This document shows, one piece after another, positions 24,701 to 35,836 of a DNA stretch of 64,000 bases. Within the stretch, counting starts at the first letter, position 1. Each line of letters starts with the position of its first letter. The DNA is taken from contig CAUJNA010000580.1 of the NCBI GenBank assembly GCA_963377175.1, positions 87,001 through 151,000 of the forward strand, read 5' to 3'. The notes under the pieces are model-generated. The model saw only the letters and a list, made by a program, of their open reading frames with translations. It was not told the origin of the DNA and ran no database searches. This stretch comes from Effrenium voratum (Eukaryota; Sar; Dinophyceae; Suessiales; Symbiodiniaceae). The translations under genes and the position numbers were made by a program.

Positions 24701-27390
24701 CCCAGTGGATGAGCCAAACCATGCCGAGTGACCATTCCTTTTTGCAGGCCCAGTGGATGAGACAAACCATGCCCAGTGACCATACCTTTTTGCAGGCTCA
24801 GTGGATGAGACAAACCATGCCCATGCCTTTTGTGCAGGCCCAGTGGAGTGTGGGCTACCTTTTGCAGTTGTATGTAACTCTTGTAGTTGTTGCTTCCCTT
24901 GTTCTTTCTCCTTCTGTCTTTGTTATTTGTCCCTGTGTTTCTCCCTCTTATGGTTCTGTTTCTTTCTCTCTTTCCCCCTTTGCCTTTGTATTGTGGTACA
25001 GGTGGCTTTGTTCTCTGTCATTTTCTTTTCTTTGTCTCTGTCTCTGTCTCTTTCTCCTCCTCTGTCTATTTGCCTGTCTCTTGTCTCCTTAACATTCTCT
25101 GTCTCTATCTCTTGTTCTTTCTCTGGTTCTTTCTCTTTCTCTTTCTCTGCATCTTATTATTGCTCTTTATCTTTCCCTGTCTCTTTCTCTTTCTCTGTAT
25201 CTTTATGTATCTCTTGTTATTTCTATGTTTCTTTATCGTTCTCCTTATCTTTGTCTTTCTCTTTCTCTGTCTCTTTATGTTTATCTTTACCTTTCTCTGT
25301 CTCTTTATCTGTATATATATTTTTATTTTTGTCTTAACCTGTATCTTTATCTTTCTCTTTCTCTTTCGCTTTCTCTTTTTCTTTCTCTTGCTCTTGCTCT
25401 TTCTCTTTCTCTTTCTCTTTCTTTTCTCTTGCTATTTCTCTTTCTCTTTCTGTTTCTCTTTCTCTTTGTCTTTCTCTGTTTCTTCTTATTTATCTTTTTC
25501 GATCTCTTTCTCTGTTTCTTTCTCTCTATCTTTCTCTTGACCTTTCTCTTTCTCTTGCTCTTTCTCTTTCTCTTAATATTTATTTTTCTCCTTCTCTTTG
25601 TGTTTCCATGTTTCTTTCTCTTTCTCTTTCTCTATCTCTGTCTCTTTCTCTTTCTCTTTCTCCTTATCTTTCTCTATCTCTTGTTCTTTCTCTGTCTCTT
25701 TCTCTTTCTCTTTCTCTTTCTCTTTCTCCTTCTCTTTATCTGTATCTTTCTCTGTCTCTTTCTCTTTCCCTTTATCCGTATCTTTGTCTTTCTCTTTCTC
25801 TGTCTCTTTCTCTTGCTCTTTCTCTTTCTTTTTTTCTTTCTCTTCTTCTTTCTCTTTCTCTTTCTCCTACTCTTTCTCTTTCTCTTTCTCTGTATCCTTT
25901 TCTTGCTCTTTCTCTTTGTCCTTTTCTTTCTCTTTATCTTTCTCTTTCTCTTTCTCTGTCTCTTCATCTTTATTTGTTCTTCCTCTTTTTCTTCATCTGT
26001 ATCTTTATCTTTCTCTTTATCTTTCTTTCTCTCTTGTGTTTGTCTATTCTTTTTATTTGTCTTTTTCTCTTCTATTATATTTCTCGTTATCTTTCTCTTT
26101 CTCTTTTGTTCTTTCTTTGCCTCTGCCTCTGCATCTTGATCGTTCTCTTTCTCTTGCTCCTGCTTTCTCTCTATTTCTGCATCCTTATCTGTCTCCTTCT
26201 CCTTCTCCTTTTCCTTGTCCTTCTCCTTCTTCTTCTTTGTCTTTGTCTTTTTCTATTGCTCCTGCTCCTTCTCCTTATTTTTCTCTTTCTCTTTTTCTTT
26301 CTCTTTCTCTTTCTCTTCCTCTTCCTCCTCTTCCTCTTTCTCTTTCTCTTTCTCTTTCTCCTGCTCTGTCTCTTTCTCTTTCTCTTTCTCTTTGTATTTC
26401 CGTGTCTCTTTCTCTGTCTCTTGCTCTTTCTCTTTATCTTTCTCTTTCTCTTTCTCTTTTTCTCTATCTTTCTCTTTCCCTTTCTCTTTCTCTCTCTTTT
26501 TATGTGGTTCTTTCTCCTTTTCTTCTCCTTCTCCTTCTCTTCATGTTATCTTTATCTTTCTTTTTCTCTTGCTTTTGCTCTTGCTCTTTCTCTTTATCAT
26601 TATCTTTCTCTGTCTCTGTCTCTCTTCCTGTTTCTCTTTCTCGGTCTCTGTCTCTGTCTCTTTCTCGTGCTCTTGCTCCTGCTCTTTCTCTTTATATTTC
26701 TCTTATTTGTCTCTTGCTATTTCTCTTTCTGTATATCTTTCTCTTTCTCTTTCTCTTGGCATTTGCCTTGTTCGTTCTTTTTCTCTTTTTATTTCTCTTT
26801 CTCTTTCTCTGTTTCTTTCTCTTTCTCTGTCTCTGTCTCTTTATCTTTATCATCTTGCTCTTGCTCTTTCTGTTGCTCTTTCTCTTTATCTTTCTCTTTT
26901 TCTTGCCCTTGCTCTTGCTTGTGCTCTGCACTCTTTGTTTTTGTTGGTGTCTTTGCTTGTCTTCTCTTTTGCTCTTTCTTGCTCTTTTCATCTCCATTTT
27001 TTGTTCTTTCTCTGTCTCTCTTTCTCGCTCTCGCTCTCTCTTTTTGTCTCTTTCTCTCTCTTGTGTGTTCTCTTTATTTCTGTCTTTCTGCTTGGCTGAA
27101 TGTTGTTTCATTTGTGTTTCTGTGCTCTTGCACTTCCCTGAAATCCACCCTTTGTATGTGTGGAAAAGGGCTTGGCAATGTGCCTGCAGGTTCTACACAC
27201 TTGTCCACCAGCACAGCTTCTGGGACAGCCAAGCCTGATGAGGAGGTCAGTGCATGGGGTGTCTGAAATGCATGTGTGCCTAGTTTTGTAGGTGAGCTCT
27301 GCCTCCTACGTGGATGACGTGCAGGCCAAATTGCAAGCCTTGCAGCAGGAGATTGCTGCTTTGCAAAGCCAAGCCCTTGAGACGCACTGA
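21736..27390 (+). CDS. probable multi-exon gene, model unresolved
   Basis: Consecutive plus-strand exon-like blocks are separated by GT...AG-type boundaries. 21736-21930: start MPTRKKRGVPGKSSLPADYV, then Pro-rich and acidic EEPEDEESEDDQEEES. About 22007-22080: Lys/Glu-rich. 22184-22240: SQDEALMSDEELDQLPIS. 22295-22484: VINVELRHWSYLGPDIKADD and onward. 22567-22690 and 22712-22790: the latter NERRIDPWIANEQCIRVATH. 23585-24006: QFLAELVVIDGCAEIATKAN, LICQNQGWQKLFEQQKKK. 24315-24448. 27190-27245 and 27292-27390. The last two join in phase and end in a coiled-coil-like VDDVQAKLQALQQEIAALQ and TGA. Several other junctions do not keep phase in my reading and a TAG lies near 23717, so exons may be missed or the gene may be decayed. 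The product is not recognised; charge suggests a nuclear protein. Confidence 0.45.
22295..22484 (+). CDS. exon block of the 21736-27390 gene
   Basis: Follows TATCCCACAG; reads GLLVINVELRHWSYLGPDI, then KADDGLGGSTDAKVKVFSRK; a GTAATT donor-like site follows CAA at 22485. It is among the best coding-like blocks in the region. Confidence 0.45.
22712..22790 (+). CDS. exon block of the 21736-27390 gene
   Basis: Follows CTGTTTTGCAG; reads NERRIDPWIANEQC and IRVATHDISKPD, with a GTGTGACC donor-like site after it. An overlapping frame (22578-22922) is also open, so the reading frame is a judgement. Confidence 0.4.
22855..23460 (+). repeat. intronic degenerate repeat, unit about 40-55 bp
   Basis: Units such as GCAGGCCCAGTGGATGAGCC followed by AAACCATGCCTTTT repeat with many substitutions and length changes. 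The related, more regular array is 24470-24850. Confidence 0.7.
23585..24006 (+). CDS. exon block(s) of the 21736-27390 gene
   Basis: The first part reads SKVKSALVAQFKRKQKEAGG to about 23710. After a frame change near 23715 the next reads AQFLAELVVIDGCAEIATKA, a Gln/Lys-rich EQQKKKPGNTNN stretch and YTGRRVQQGFLIANRSG. It ends at ATTCACAG/GTCAGG. Not recognised. Confidence 0.45.
24470..24850 (+). repeat. 45-bp tandem repeat carrying acceptor-like TTTTTGCAG/G
   Basis: CCTTTTTGCAGGCCCAGTGG, ATGAGCCAAACCATGCCCAG, TGACCATA repeats about eight times. Each unit has a near-consensus 3' splice site, and each can also be read as a QAQWMSQTMPSDHTFL peptide. Confidence 0.75.
24955..27080 (+). repeat. 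2.1-kb pyrimidine tract (CTTTCT/CTCTTT)
   Basis: Almost only C and T, based on TTTCTC hexamers with TGTC and ATC interruptions. It lies inside the presumed intron between 24448 and 27190. The apparent long plus-strand ORFs over it are artefacts of this composition. Confidence 0.95.
27190..27390 (+). CDS. two terminal exons joined in phase
   Basis: 27190-27245 (after GTGCCTGCAG; STHLSTSTASGTAKPDEE, donor GAG/GTCAGT) and 27292-27390 (after TTTTGTAG; VSSASYVDDVQAKLQAL, QQEIAALQSQALETH, stop TGA) both break at phase 0. The short 46-bp intron and the coiled-coil ending make this the best-supported splice in the window. Confidence 0.5.
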
Positions 27391-27499
27391 TGTGTTGTGA
27401 GCTGTGCATGTGTTGGCACGGCAATGAGACTGATATTCTCAGAAGGCATGGGTTTAACATGCGATGGGGCATGTTTTTGGCCATCGGGTTGCAAATCTG

Positions 27500-28060
27500 T
27501 AAGCTGCCTATTCTGGATCCCAGGCAGGCTTGGGGCAGCCAAGTACACAGAGCCTGCACCAGCCCCAGCTGGCTAGTGGGCAACAGAGGCTCCAACTTGC
27601 CACGCCACAGCAGCAGCAGCAGCAGCAGCAACCTGCCATGCCTCAGCAGCAGCTGCTACAGGCGCAGCAGCCTGCCATGCCCAGCAGCAGCTTGCACAGC
27701 TGCCACAGGCACAGCTAGCTGCCATGCCTCAGCAGTCCCAGCAACCTGCCATGCCTGAGCAGGCTTGCTGTGACTCAGCAGGCGCAGGCACGGATACCTG
27801 CCACAGGTCAGCAGCCGCAGGCGCAGCTACCTGCCATGACTCAGCAGCAGCTGCTGCAAACATCACAGCAGGGCGTTCAGCAATTCGCGCAGCAGCAGCA
27901 GCAGGTGCAAACCCAGCCACCGCAGCAACAGGCCAACAGGCCCAGCAGCAAGTGCACCACCACCCACCCCAGTGGGAGCAGCAGCCACAGCCAGGCCAAG
28001 GCCAACAGCAGCAGGTGCAGCTCCAGCAACAAGCACAGCAGGGCCTTGCACATGCAACTT
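27500..28060 (+). pseudogene. Gln/Ala-rich low-complexity coding-like sequence
   Basis: CAG-rich DNA encodes PAMPQQQ and QAQ repeats in frames that change at least twice (27530-27718, then 27770 onward). It could be a decayed or slippage-damaged poly-Gln gene, further exons, or simply a CAG-type repeat. Confidence 0.4.
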
Positions 28061-28250
28061 GGGTGCCAGCTTGGGTGGCAGCTTGGGTGTGCTGGGGTGC
28101 CAGCTTGGGTGCCAACTTGGGTGCCAGCTGGGGTGCAAGCTTGGGTGTGCCAGCTTGGGTGCAAGCTTGGGTGCCAACTTGGGTGCCAGCTTGGGTGTGC
28201 TTGGATCCCAGCTTGTGTGTCAGGCACCTTGCTTGGGTGCAAACTTGCAA
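28060..28250 (+). repeat. 12-13-bp minisatellite (GCTTGGGTGCCA)
   Basis: About fifteen head-to-tail copies with CAGCTTGGGTG, CAACTTGGGTG and CAAGCTTGGGTG variants. Confidence 0.85.
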
Positions 28251-29335
28251 GGGCTAGGGTAAGTGCCATGAAACATGGGGTGACAAAAGGTATGATGTGC
28301 ATACATGTGGCACCCAGCCATGTGCGAACATGTGCCTCTCTGTGTGACAGTTCTTTTTTGCACTTCCCTGAAGGTGCTCTGAATGACTATCAGATCACTT
28401 GCTGAGGGGCTTTTATTTTGTGACAGGTCCTGTGGCCACTTCTCATGTGGCAAATCCAGGCAAACATTGCCAGGTGTGCCAAACAGTGCCTGAGCCTGGC
28501 AGAAGCTTGTGGCAAAAAAACATTTGGGTCACTGTGACTATATGCAGGTCCACTTGGGTGCACCTTCTGCTTCTTTGACTTTGCAGGCACTCTGAGATTG
28601 ACAACCTTGTGCCCCCTTAAGTTACTTGCAAACACTTTGGGGTTTACAACCTTTTGTGCACCCTGGGGAAAACATGTTTTTCTGCAGAAGGGCGCAGCTG
28701 TTTTTCAAGAAGTTCAAAGCACCAGAGGTAGTGGTTTGCAAGGCATATGATTTGTGCAGCATAGCGCAGCATAGCACAGCATAGCGCAGCATAGTGCAGA
28801 ATAGTGCCGCGTTTTGCACATTTTGCAGCCATGCTTTTTGGGGAGTGTGACTCGGTTTCAGACAGTTGTTTGCAACTCACCCAGGATTTGTCCACTTGTT
28901 TGAGTAACATTTGGATTTACACTTGCTTCAGTGTTGGGATTTACAGCCAGCATGTTTGAATAACATTTGAAGGGCTTGGATGGACCCAAGGGGGGAACCT
29001 GAGCTGAATAGGGTGAACCTGGGCAGCTTTGACAGGCACCCTCAGCCTTCAGCCAGGCCCACCAACGTGTTGGAGCAACCTTTTTGGGGTTGCAAAGGCC
29101 AAGTTTTTCAAGTTGCGCCAAGTTTTTCAACATAGTTGTGATTTCTTGGGGATTGTTTTAGGAGGCTTGTTGTCATAAGGTGCAGCCTTTGGGAAAAGGA
29201 ACAATGCAGCTTTTTGCAGCATTTGGCAGCTTTTGGCAGCTTTTGGCAGCCACCCGCAGGTATTGTGTAGCCTACACATATATAGGGGCACTCCAGTGAG
29301 GCACCATACAAAGAAGTACCAAGTACTACTATATG
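28251..29335. other. spacer with two short tandem repeats
   Basis: 28756-28805: five decamers of CAGCATAGCG type. 29205-29255: TTTTGGCAGC repeated. 28438-28525 is open after GTGACAG, but support for an exon is weak. Confidence 0.45.
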
Positions 29336-29965
29336 ACATACGGGCATACCGACATACTTACGGACATACCGACATACTTACGGACATACCGACATACAGA
29401 CATACGGACAGACAGAAATACATATAGACAGACAGACCGACAGACAGAGAGAGAGAGACAGACAGAGACAGAGACAGAGACAGAGACAGAGACAGAGACA
29501 GAGACACAGAAAGACAGACAGAGAGACAGAGAGACAGAAATACAGACAGACACACGGACATACAGGCACGCTGGCGTACATACACCTGGACAGGCAGACA
29601 GACATAACGACATACAAGCATTCAGAATTTAAGACACACAGACGTACTTACAGATATACGACACATTCCGACATACACGCACATACGGACAGACAGACAG
29701 ACATACAGACATACAGCCAGGCAGACAGACATATAGACACAAAGACAGACAGGCATGCTGGCACACATACACATACACAGGCAGACATACAGGCATTCTA
29801 GCATTCAAACATACAGACATGCTTACGGACATACCGACATGCCGACATACCGACATACAGACAGACAGCCAGGCAGACAGACATAAAGACGCACAGACAC
29901 ACAGACACACAGGCATACCGAAAGGCAGACATGCACACAAGCATACATACATAGATACATATACC
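29336..29965. repeat. CATA/CAGA tetranucleotide arrays
   Basis: ACAGACAGAGACAGAGACAG and GACATACGGACATACC runs over about 600 bp, in part with a 12-bp higher order (GACATACTTACG). Confidence 0.9.
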
Positions 29966-30169
29966 AACAGGTATTTGTATTTGTTATATCGTCTCTGTTT
30001 CCCTGAAGCTTGGTCTGGGTGGACTGCTTCGTTTGAGGCCTGGTGTCTTTCAAGGACACCTTGGAGGCCCTGAAAACCGCGGAGCTGCCAGAGGCTTTGG
30101 GTGGGAAGTGGGATACACAACGGGGCCGGCTAATGGGGGGGGCGGTCGTTTTTGGCTTCACAAACCTTG

Positions 30170-30275
30170 GTGGCTCCCAGCCACCCCCTAGCTTTTTGCC
30201 CTCTTAGTGTTTAGTGGTAGTTTCCGTTTAACTTGTTTTTTTAACTTTTAGCGGGGGATCTGATGGCAGCCCCAG
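30170..30275 (+). mobile_element. family-2 introner-like module
   Basis: After CCTTG: GTGGCTCCCAGCCACCCC...TTAGTGTTTAGTGGTAGTTTCC...GGGGGATCTGA...GCAGCCCCAG. Confidence 0.7.
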
Positions 30276-31734
30276 AATCAACTGGGTGCGTCTTTGTTTG
30301 AGTTGTTTTTTTCTTTGGGGGGGTATTTAGAATGAGGACCAAAGGCAAGCACTTCACCATTTTCGGGGGTGCCGTACGGACAGAAATGCACAGTGCCTAC
30401 AAATGAATATGTGGAGGGGCGTCGGAGGTAGTTTCTCATTCCCATTTGATCCGCTCTCTGAGCTCGTTTCAGAGTGTTTCGCGATTTCCAGGCCCGGAAG
30501 TTGACCTACTGGAAACAACTTTGCCACAGCTTGTTAGGACTTGTTGCAAGGGTCATCACAACCCACACAGGGCAGTGGGAACCCCAACGGGCAGATGGAG
30601 GGACTCCAAGGGGGTTGCAACCTTTTCGCTTCAGCGGGTTGCAACCAAAGCCAAAAGGACACGCAAAAGGACACCCTTCCAATAGGTTCGGTTTGAGGCC
30701 CGGCCACGAGAAAGCGTGTGCAGGCATTGTATCCAGTACGCCCCAACATGGAACGTGAAGCACCTTTTTGCACACACGCAGGTTTCGTGAAAATTTCAAC
30801 GTCAGCGAGTCGGGTAGAGCAAGAACTCACCCATGAGATTCTTTGCAGGGGCTGCGTTATTTCTTTTTCCAGTGAGTGAATGATATTTTCTCCCCATTGT
30901 GTACCACCAGTTGGGATGGAGGAATCCCTGTAGAACATGGCCAGTGCTTCCAGGTGTTTCGCCACTTTAGGCAACCAGGGGTGAAACCCATGGTAAAACC
31001 TAGAGGTAAGGGTTAAGGATGCTAAAGGGTTACCTACTACAGTAGCGAATTGCCTTGCAGCACTGGCATGGACCAACAGCGCTTCCGTAGGCGCTGCGCA
31101 CCGATTGGGTTCTTTGGCACTTCCTCGGGTGCAGCCGCTTCAAAGAGGACGGGATGCCTGTGCGATAGTGGTGATCGGTCAGCCGGTCCAAAGACTCACT
31201 TGCAACATACGCGAGTCGACCGGATGTGATCTTTGGGATTTTCCAAGTTGGTATGTGTTTGTGGTCCCAGAAGGTTGTATAGAGCCTTAGTGCCTTGTGT
31301 TTCAAGCTTCTTTGGGCAAGTGAGATGGCGGAAAGAAGCAAACGCAACTGGGGGTGTAACCCTGAGCTGGTCTGGCTTGCACCCCTGCTTACACAAATCG
31401 AAAAGGGGGTGAACTGGGAGTTAAGTAGGGCTTACTAACCCCTGTGTCTGGCTGAGGGCTGCAGCAGCTTGGAACCTCAAACAGGGATCAAACCACCTTT
31501 GGCTCCGGAACATTGGAAAAAGTTCCGTTTTTTCCCCCCCCAGTGCTGAGATCCGAAGCTAAGCCTGACAGGTTCTCAGGGACCCCAGCAAAAGCTGTAT
31601 CCAGTTTCTGGAGGCATGTCAGAGGCAAAGAAACAAAGACTCATCAGGTGCCTGTTGCACCCTCAGAGGCCTGTGAAATGCTCAGTGACCTCATTCGGGC
31701 TATGGCCACTTGACAGCCTCGATTTACCCGAAAT
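30276..31734. other. spacer, no gene supportable
   Basis: Open frames exist on both strands (for example minus 30534-31076), but none stands out by composition or boundaries. Confidence 0.4.
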
Positions 31735-31865
31735 ACTCTTGGATGGCCCAAATCCATTTCGCACCCCCTAAGAAGCCCTCGAAGGATGAGTGGCCTGTAA
31801 ATAACAACAAGCAAGGGTCTCGCTTTGTTTTGAAGCGGTGCGAACGGATTTCGTCCAGTTCACGG
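31735..31865 (+). repeat. family-D dispersed repeat
   Basis: CTTGGATGGCCCAAATCC, TTTCGCACCCCC, then AATAACAACAAGCAAGG and GGTGCGAACGGATTTCGTCC. Confidence 0.5.
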
Positions 31866-31972
31866 CGAGATGTCAATCAGATCCCAGGCCCGTTTGCTTG
31901 TTCAGGAAGTGCCGTGCCTAGCAGCGGAGGTGGCCGCTTGAAGAGCACTTACTGAGATCCTGGCTGTCTTGG

Positions 31973-32095
31973 TGGCGAAGCCAGCCATCCCGTTCCTTAA
32001 GATCTTTTAGATCTTTTAGCTGATTTAGTGGTAGTTTCCGAATTTGAGCCACGAAAAGTTAGTCACTTTTTGCGAGGGGTCTGAGGGCAGCCCAG
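31973..32095 (+). mobile_element. family-2 introner-like module
   Basis: GTGGCGAAGCCAGCCATCCC...TTTAGTGGTAGTTTCCGAATTT...GGGTCTGAGGGCAGCCCAG. Confidence 0.7.
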
Positions 32096-33150
32096 GTTTT
32101 TGTCGTCGCCAAGCGCGGCCGGAGGGAGTTGCTGGTCGCCCACTTAAGTAAACCTGACTCGACCTTTGGTTTTCCCCTTGTTGGTCCCACAAGATGATCA
32201 CAGTGATCACCTGATATTTTTCTGAGTCCCTTTTAAGGGGCAACTGAGACAACTGATCTTCCATCTTCGTTCAATCCTCAAGAGCCTTCCTGACACAAGG
32301 CCCTCTCGCCAATGGCCATAGTTGAGCAGCCTCGGAGAAGATCGAGGGTTTGAAAACCCAACTCATAGTGTCATATACACCATATATGATATGTACAGGC
32401 AACAGAGACACACACACACACAGTTTGATGTGTAAGAAGATGCTGAGAAGTTGAGGCGGGTCTAGTTTCATCGGCAACATGGTTCAAGTGCAGTATCTCT
32501 TACTGTTTGATTCCGGTGATTCTGCGCGCCAGCCAACTTTTCGCGATGTGTTTGGCAGACTGCTGTAAGCACGCCCATACACAGACAGTGCTCAGCTGCA
32601 CGACTGTCGGACAAGCTCACACATGATGTATACACACATGCATATTATCACCCTGCTATAGAGGAAGGTGATTTCCGGTTGTCAAAAAATAACTCCACCA
32701 ACATAGATTTGCACCTTGGATATGAAGGCGGATCTCTGTCTGTTGGGCTTTGCTCCTGCTTTGACTCGTCCGGTATCCCCCTTCGTTCTTCATATGGAGA
32801 AGGAGGGTCTTGGCAGGCTTGAAACTTTGTATTTTCTGCAAGAACAAGCATGTTTGTTGATGGGGTCAGCAACCCTCACTCTCTAACGGTTTGAGTTGTA
32901 GAACCTGAGTCTGATCAGGATGAGTACGATTTGACGTAAACATTGTAGCTGTCATATTCGCTTTCGTTGGCAGTCGCCTGGCACTAGATTTTGTCTTGCA
33001 GGTTGGCTCCTTCTAGGATTATGGTAACCTTAATTCCCACGACTTTCTACATATACTTTAGAGCCTCCGGCTCAGTCCGCCGACATTGTCCTCTCCCTTT
33101 TCTCCTTCTTCCCTCTCCCTTGTCTCCCTCGTGCGTTCTGTCGTCCTCTC
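32096..33150. other. spacer, no gene seen
   Basis: A CA dinucleotide run lies at about 32408-32421; nothing else is recognised. Confidence 0.4.
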
Positions 33151-33154
33151 TCCC

Positions 33155-33345
33155 TCCCTCTGCTCCCCATTCTCCCCATCCCCCCAAGCCTCTCTCTCCT
33201 CAATCTCCCACTCTCTCTCTCTCGCTGTCTCTGTTTCTCTGTCTCTTTCTGTCTCCCTGTCTCCTTCCTGTCCACGCCCCTCTACAGAAAAAGGGCACCC
33301 TAATTCGAACCTCTCTACTCTCTCACTTTCTCGCTCTTTCTCTTT

Positions 33346-33380
<35 letters not shown>

Positions 33381-33528
33381 TTCTGTGTCTCTCTTTCTCA
33401 GTCTCCGTCTTTCTCTCTCTCGCTGTCTCTCTCTCTGTCTGTCTCTTTCTCTGTTTCTCTGATTCTGGCTCTGTCTGTGGCTCTGTCTCTCTCTCTCTCT
33501 TTCTGTCTCTCTCTCTGTCTCTCTCCCG

Positions 33529-33583
<55 letters not shown>

Positions 33584-33592
33584 TCTGCATTG
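33155..33592 (+). repeat. CT-rich microsatellite containing a family-1 fragment
   Basis: CTCTCT and CTGTCT runs are interrupted at 33281-33321 by CTACAGAAAAAGGGCACCC and TAATTCGAACCTCTCTAC, the 3' half of a family-1 module. The module's own pyrimidine tail may have seeded the expansion. Confidence 0.7.
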
Positions 33593-34240
33593 CAGCGTCA
33601 CGTCCCCCCCCGAGTTGCCTCGATGTCCGGGCACTGCCCCTGCATGACCCTGAACTGTCATCTCACTACTGGCTTTCCCCCTTCATGTCCTTGTCACGTT
33701 TCCCATGATGTCCTGGTCCTGTCCCTTCCATGCCATTCAGCCCCCCCTTCATGTCCCTGACATTTTCTCGGTATGTCCGCTTCATTTGCCATGTATGTCC
33801 CGTTCTTTCGTTGCGAGTCATTTCCCTACATCTCCCGTCGTGCTTGGTTTCCTTGTGCTTTGTTTCCTCTCCTTCCCCCTGCACTCCCCTTGTTTTCATT
33901 TCTGTCCCTTGCATGTCCCTTTCAGTTCCCCTTTGTTTCCCTTTCATGTCCCGCTGCTTTCCTGTCATGTCGACTTCCTATTTCCTCCCCTCATTTCACT
34001 TGCACTTCCTTGCATTTCCCCTCTGCTCCCCAATATTTCCAGCAAAAAACACGGGTTTTCCAGCGTTTTCACAATTAGGACGTCCAAAAACACAGAGTTT
34101 TTTCCAGATTTTCTGCAAAAGGAGGCAGGAACCCCAAACCAGCAAAGAGCCGGCAGGGGGAATCGAGCCTGGGACCCCTGTTTTGCGACACCGGCTCCCC
34201 GAAGACTACGTTTAGTGGAACGTCATCAAATTGCCGCGCG
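33593..34240. other. pyrimidine-biased spacer
   Basis: Frequent TTTCATGTCCC and CATTTCCC words from 33660 to 34030, then unremarkable sequence. No gene. Confidence 0.45.
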
Positions 34241-34244
34241 GTCC

Positions 34245-34381
34245 TTGGGCGGGGGGGGGGCCCCCCCCCCACGTATCAGACGTCGGGCGGGGGGGGGTTA
34301 GGGGGGGGGTTATCGGGCGGGGGTTTGGGGGGGGGGTTATCCTATCCTCTCTTAGGTGTCCGACACGCCGAGCAATGTCGG

Positions 34382-34417
<36 letters not shown>
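34245..34417. repeat. G/C homopolymer cluster and AT microsatellite
   Basis: G10, C10, G9 and G8 runs lie at 34250-34340; runs of four or more G recur and could form quadruplexes. (TA)n follows at 34386-34416. GCGGATATATA-type sequence makes the join. Confidence 0.85.
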
Positions 34418-34419
<2 letters not shown>

Positions 34420-34544
34420 AAATTGTGCAAAGTGCGGGTGGGGCTTTTTTTGCGTCGTGCGGGTCAGTATCCCCATTCTCTGAGAATGGTGGTCCACCCC
34501 CCATTTCCTTGACACGGGAGGGGGATTTCCGGTCCGGATTGCTC

Positions 34545-34650
34545 CAATTTGGACACGCCTCGCGCCGAGGCCAACGAGCGGGTTGCACGCTGGCGCTCAG
34601 ATGTTTGTCGTGGGTCTGGGATTCCACGGCGTCTACACAAAAATGTGTAA
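34545..34650 (+). CDS. weak exon-like island
   Basis: GC-rich stretch reading LDTPRAEANERVARWRSDVC on the plus strand. Boundaries unclear; product unknown. Confidence 0.25.
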
Positions 34651-35316
34651 ACGAGGTCTCACCGTTTCTTGGGTGAACCGGAAAGCGATTTCATCCATGA
34701 TCATGGTCGCTTACTTGGGAGTTGCTTCTACGTGAATAATGGTAATTTCCCTAGACGGCAGGGTCAGATTCAGTCATATGCGAGTCACACGGGACCATGT
34801 TTTGTCGGGTGCTGGTATGGCTTGTCCCCTCCCTTTCACGGCAGGTACTTTGGTACTTTATCCCTAAACCCGCGATGATCCCCTTAAACCTTGTTCCTGC
34901 GATCCGAGTTCTTTCGTGCGCTGATGGTGCCCTGGCAGACTACGCCAGCGCCTGAGGAATCAGTGGTGCTTATTCATGGCATATATGCTTGTATATATAT
35001 ATATATATTCATTTTTGTTGCAAAGAGGAGCTTTCTTCCAACCATGCGCTCAGGACTGAGATGTAGCCATGGGATTCCAATCCAAGTAACCCAGAATCTT
35101 TGTCCCTAGCCAGTGGGTGTGTCTCTGGCGGGCACTTTAAGAAAATCGCTGAGTTTGCTTTTGGCCATTCAAATCCCATCCCAACCCTCAGACTCAGTTC
35201 AGACCCAACGGCTCTTCCGTCTCCGAACAAAGAAAGAAAACCTCTGCCGAGGTTGTGAAGCTGCACGTCCTGGAACATTTGGACGCGTGAGCAGGGGCTA
35301 AAACGAGCGAGTCCAG
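34651..35316. other. spacer with an AT run
   Basis: No gene. The AT run is at about 34992-35010. Confidence 0.4.
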
Positions 35317-35431
35317 TGCGGCTCAAAATGGTGGGGTGGGTCAAAAATGGGTGCCCCAAATGGAACCCTAGCAAATGGAAACAAGGACTAAAACCTGCGG
35401 TCCCCTGGTGGTTTAATTTTGACCCGTACAC
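35317..35431. mobile_element. TIR element related to 287-387
   Basis: It starts TGCGGCTCAAAATGG and ends TTTAATTTTGACCCGTACA, with the internal blocks CAAATGGAACCCTAG and GGACTAAAACCTGCG also present near 305-355. Confidence 0.6.
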
Positions 35432-35525
35432 AATTCTCGAGTTTTTGAACTAGTCTCTTGGGAATTCTTATCGAAATTGCAGGCTTGAGCGACTGGATGA
35501 GTGGGCCTTAAGATCGACCACCCCT

Positions 35526-35630
35526 CGACTGCTATTGGGTTGGATCTTGAGACTTTCACTTGGATTCCCCTCATTTTTTCTTTCAACCAGCAAAAACTAA
35601 AACTTTTTGCTGGGAACTACGGCACCCAAG
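35526..35630 (+). repeat. family-F dispersed module
   Basis: ATTGGGTTGGATCTTGAGAC, CTTTTTGCTGGG and a final CAGC/CACCCAAG-type end. Relatives: 50390-50482, 61270-61379 and 63790-63872. Confidence 0.55.
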
Positions 35631-35836
35631 CCAAGTGCCCGCAAAAATGGCGCACCCACGTGCCTCAACCGCCTGGAACCCCAAGCAACGCTTTGAGAAC
35701 TTTCTGGTGCAGTGCAGTCTCCTTGTGCTTCTCCAAATGGGCCCTGAGTCACAGAGCAAGCCCAAATAGGAGCGTGCAAACAACAGACGGCACAATTCCC
35801 ATGTGGGCCTCTCACAGGCTGACTTGATTTGGCTCC

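Noticed and set aside
24801..27266. Long plus-strand ORFs rich in Ser/Leu/Phe
   Set aside because: They are translations of a CTTTCT pyrimidine tract that lacks stop codons in any frame.
29336..29965. CRISPR array
   Set aside because: Short-period repeats without unique spacers of constant length; eukaryotic microsatellite.
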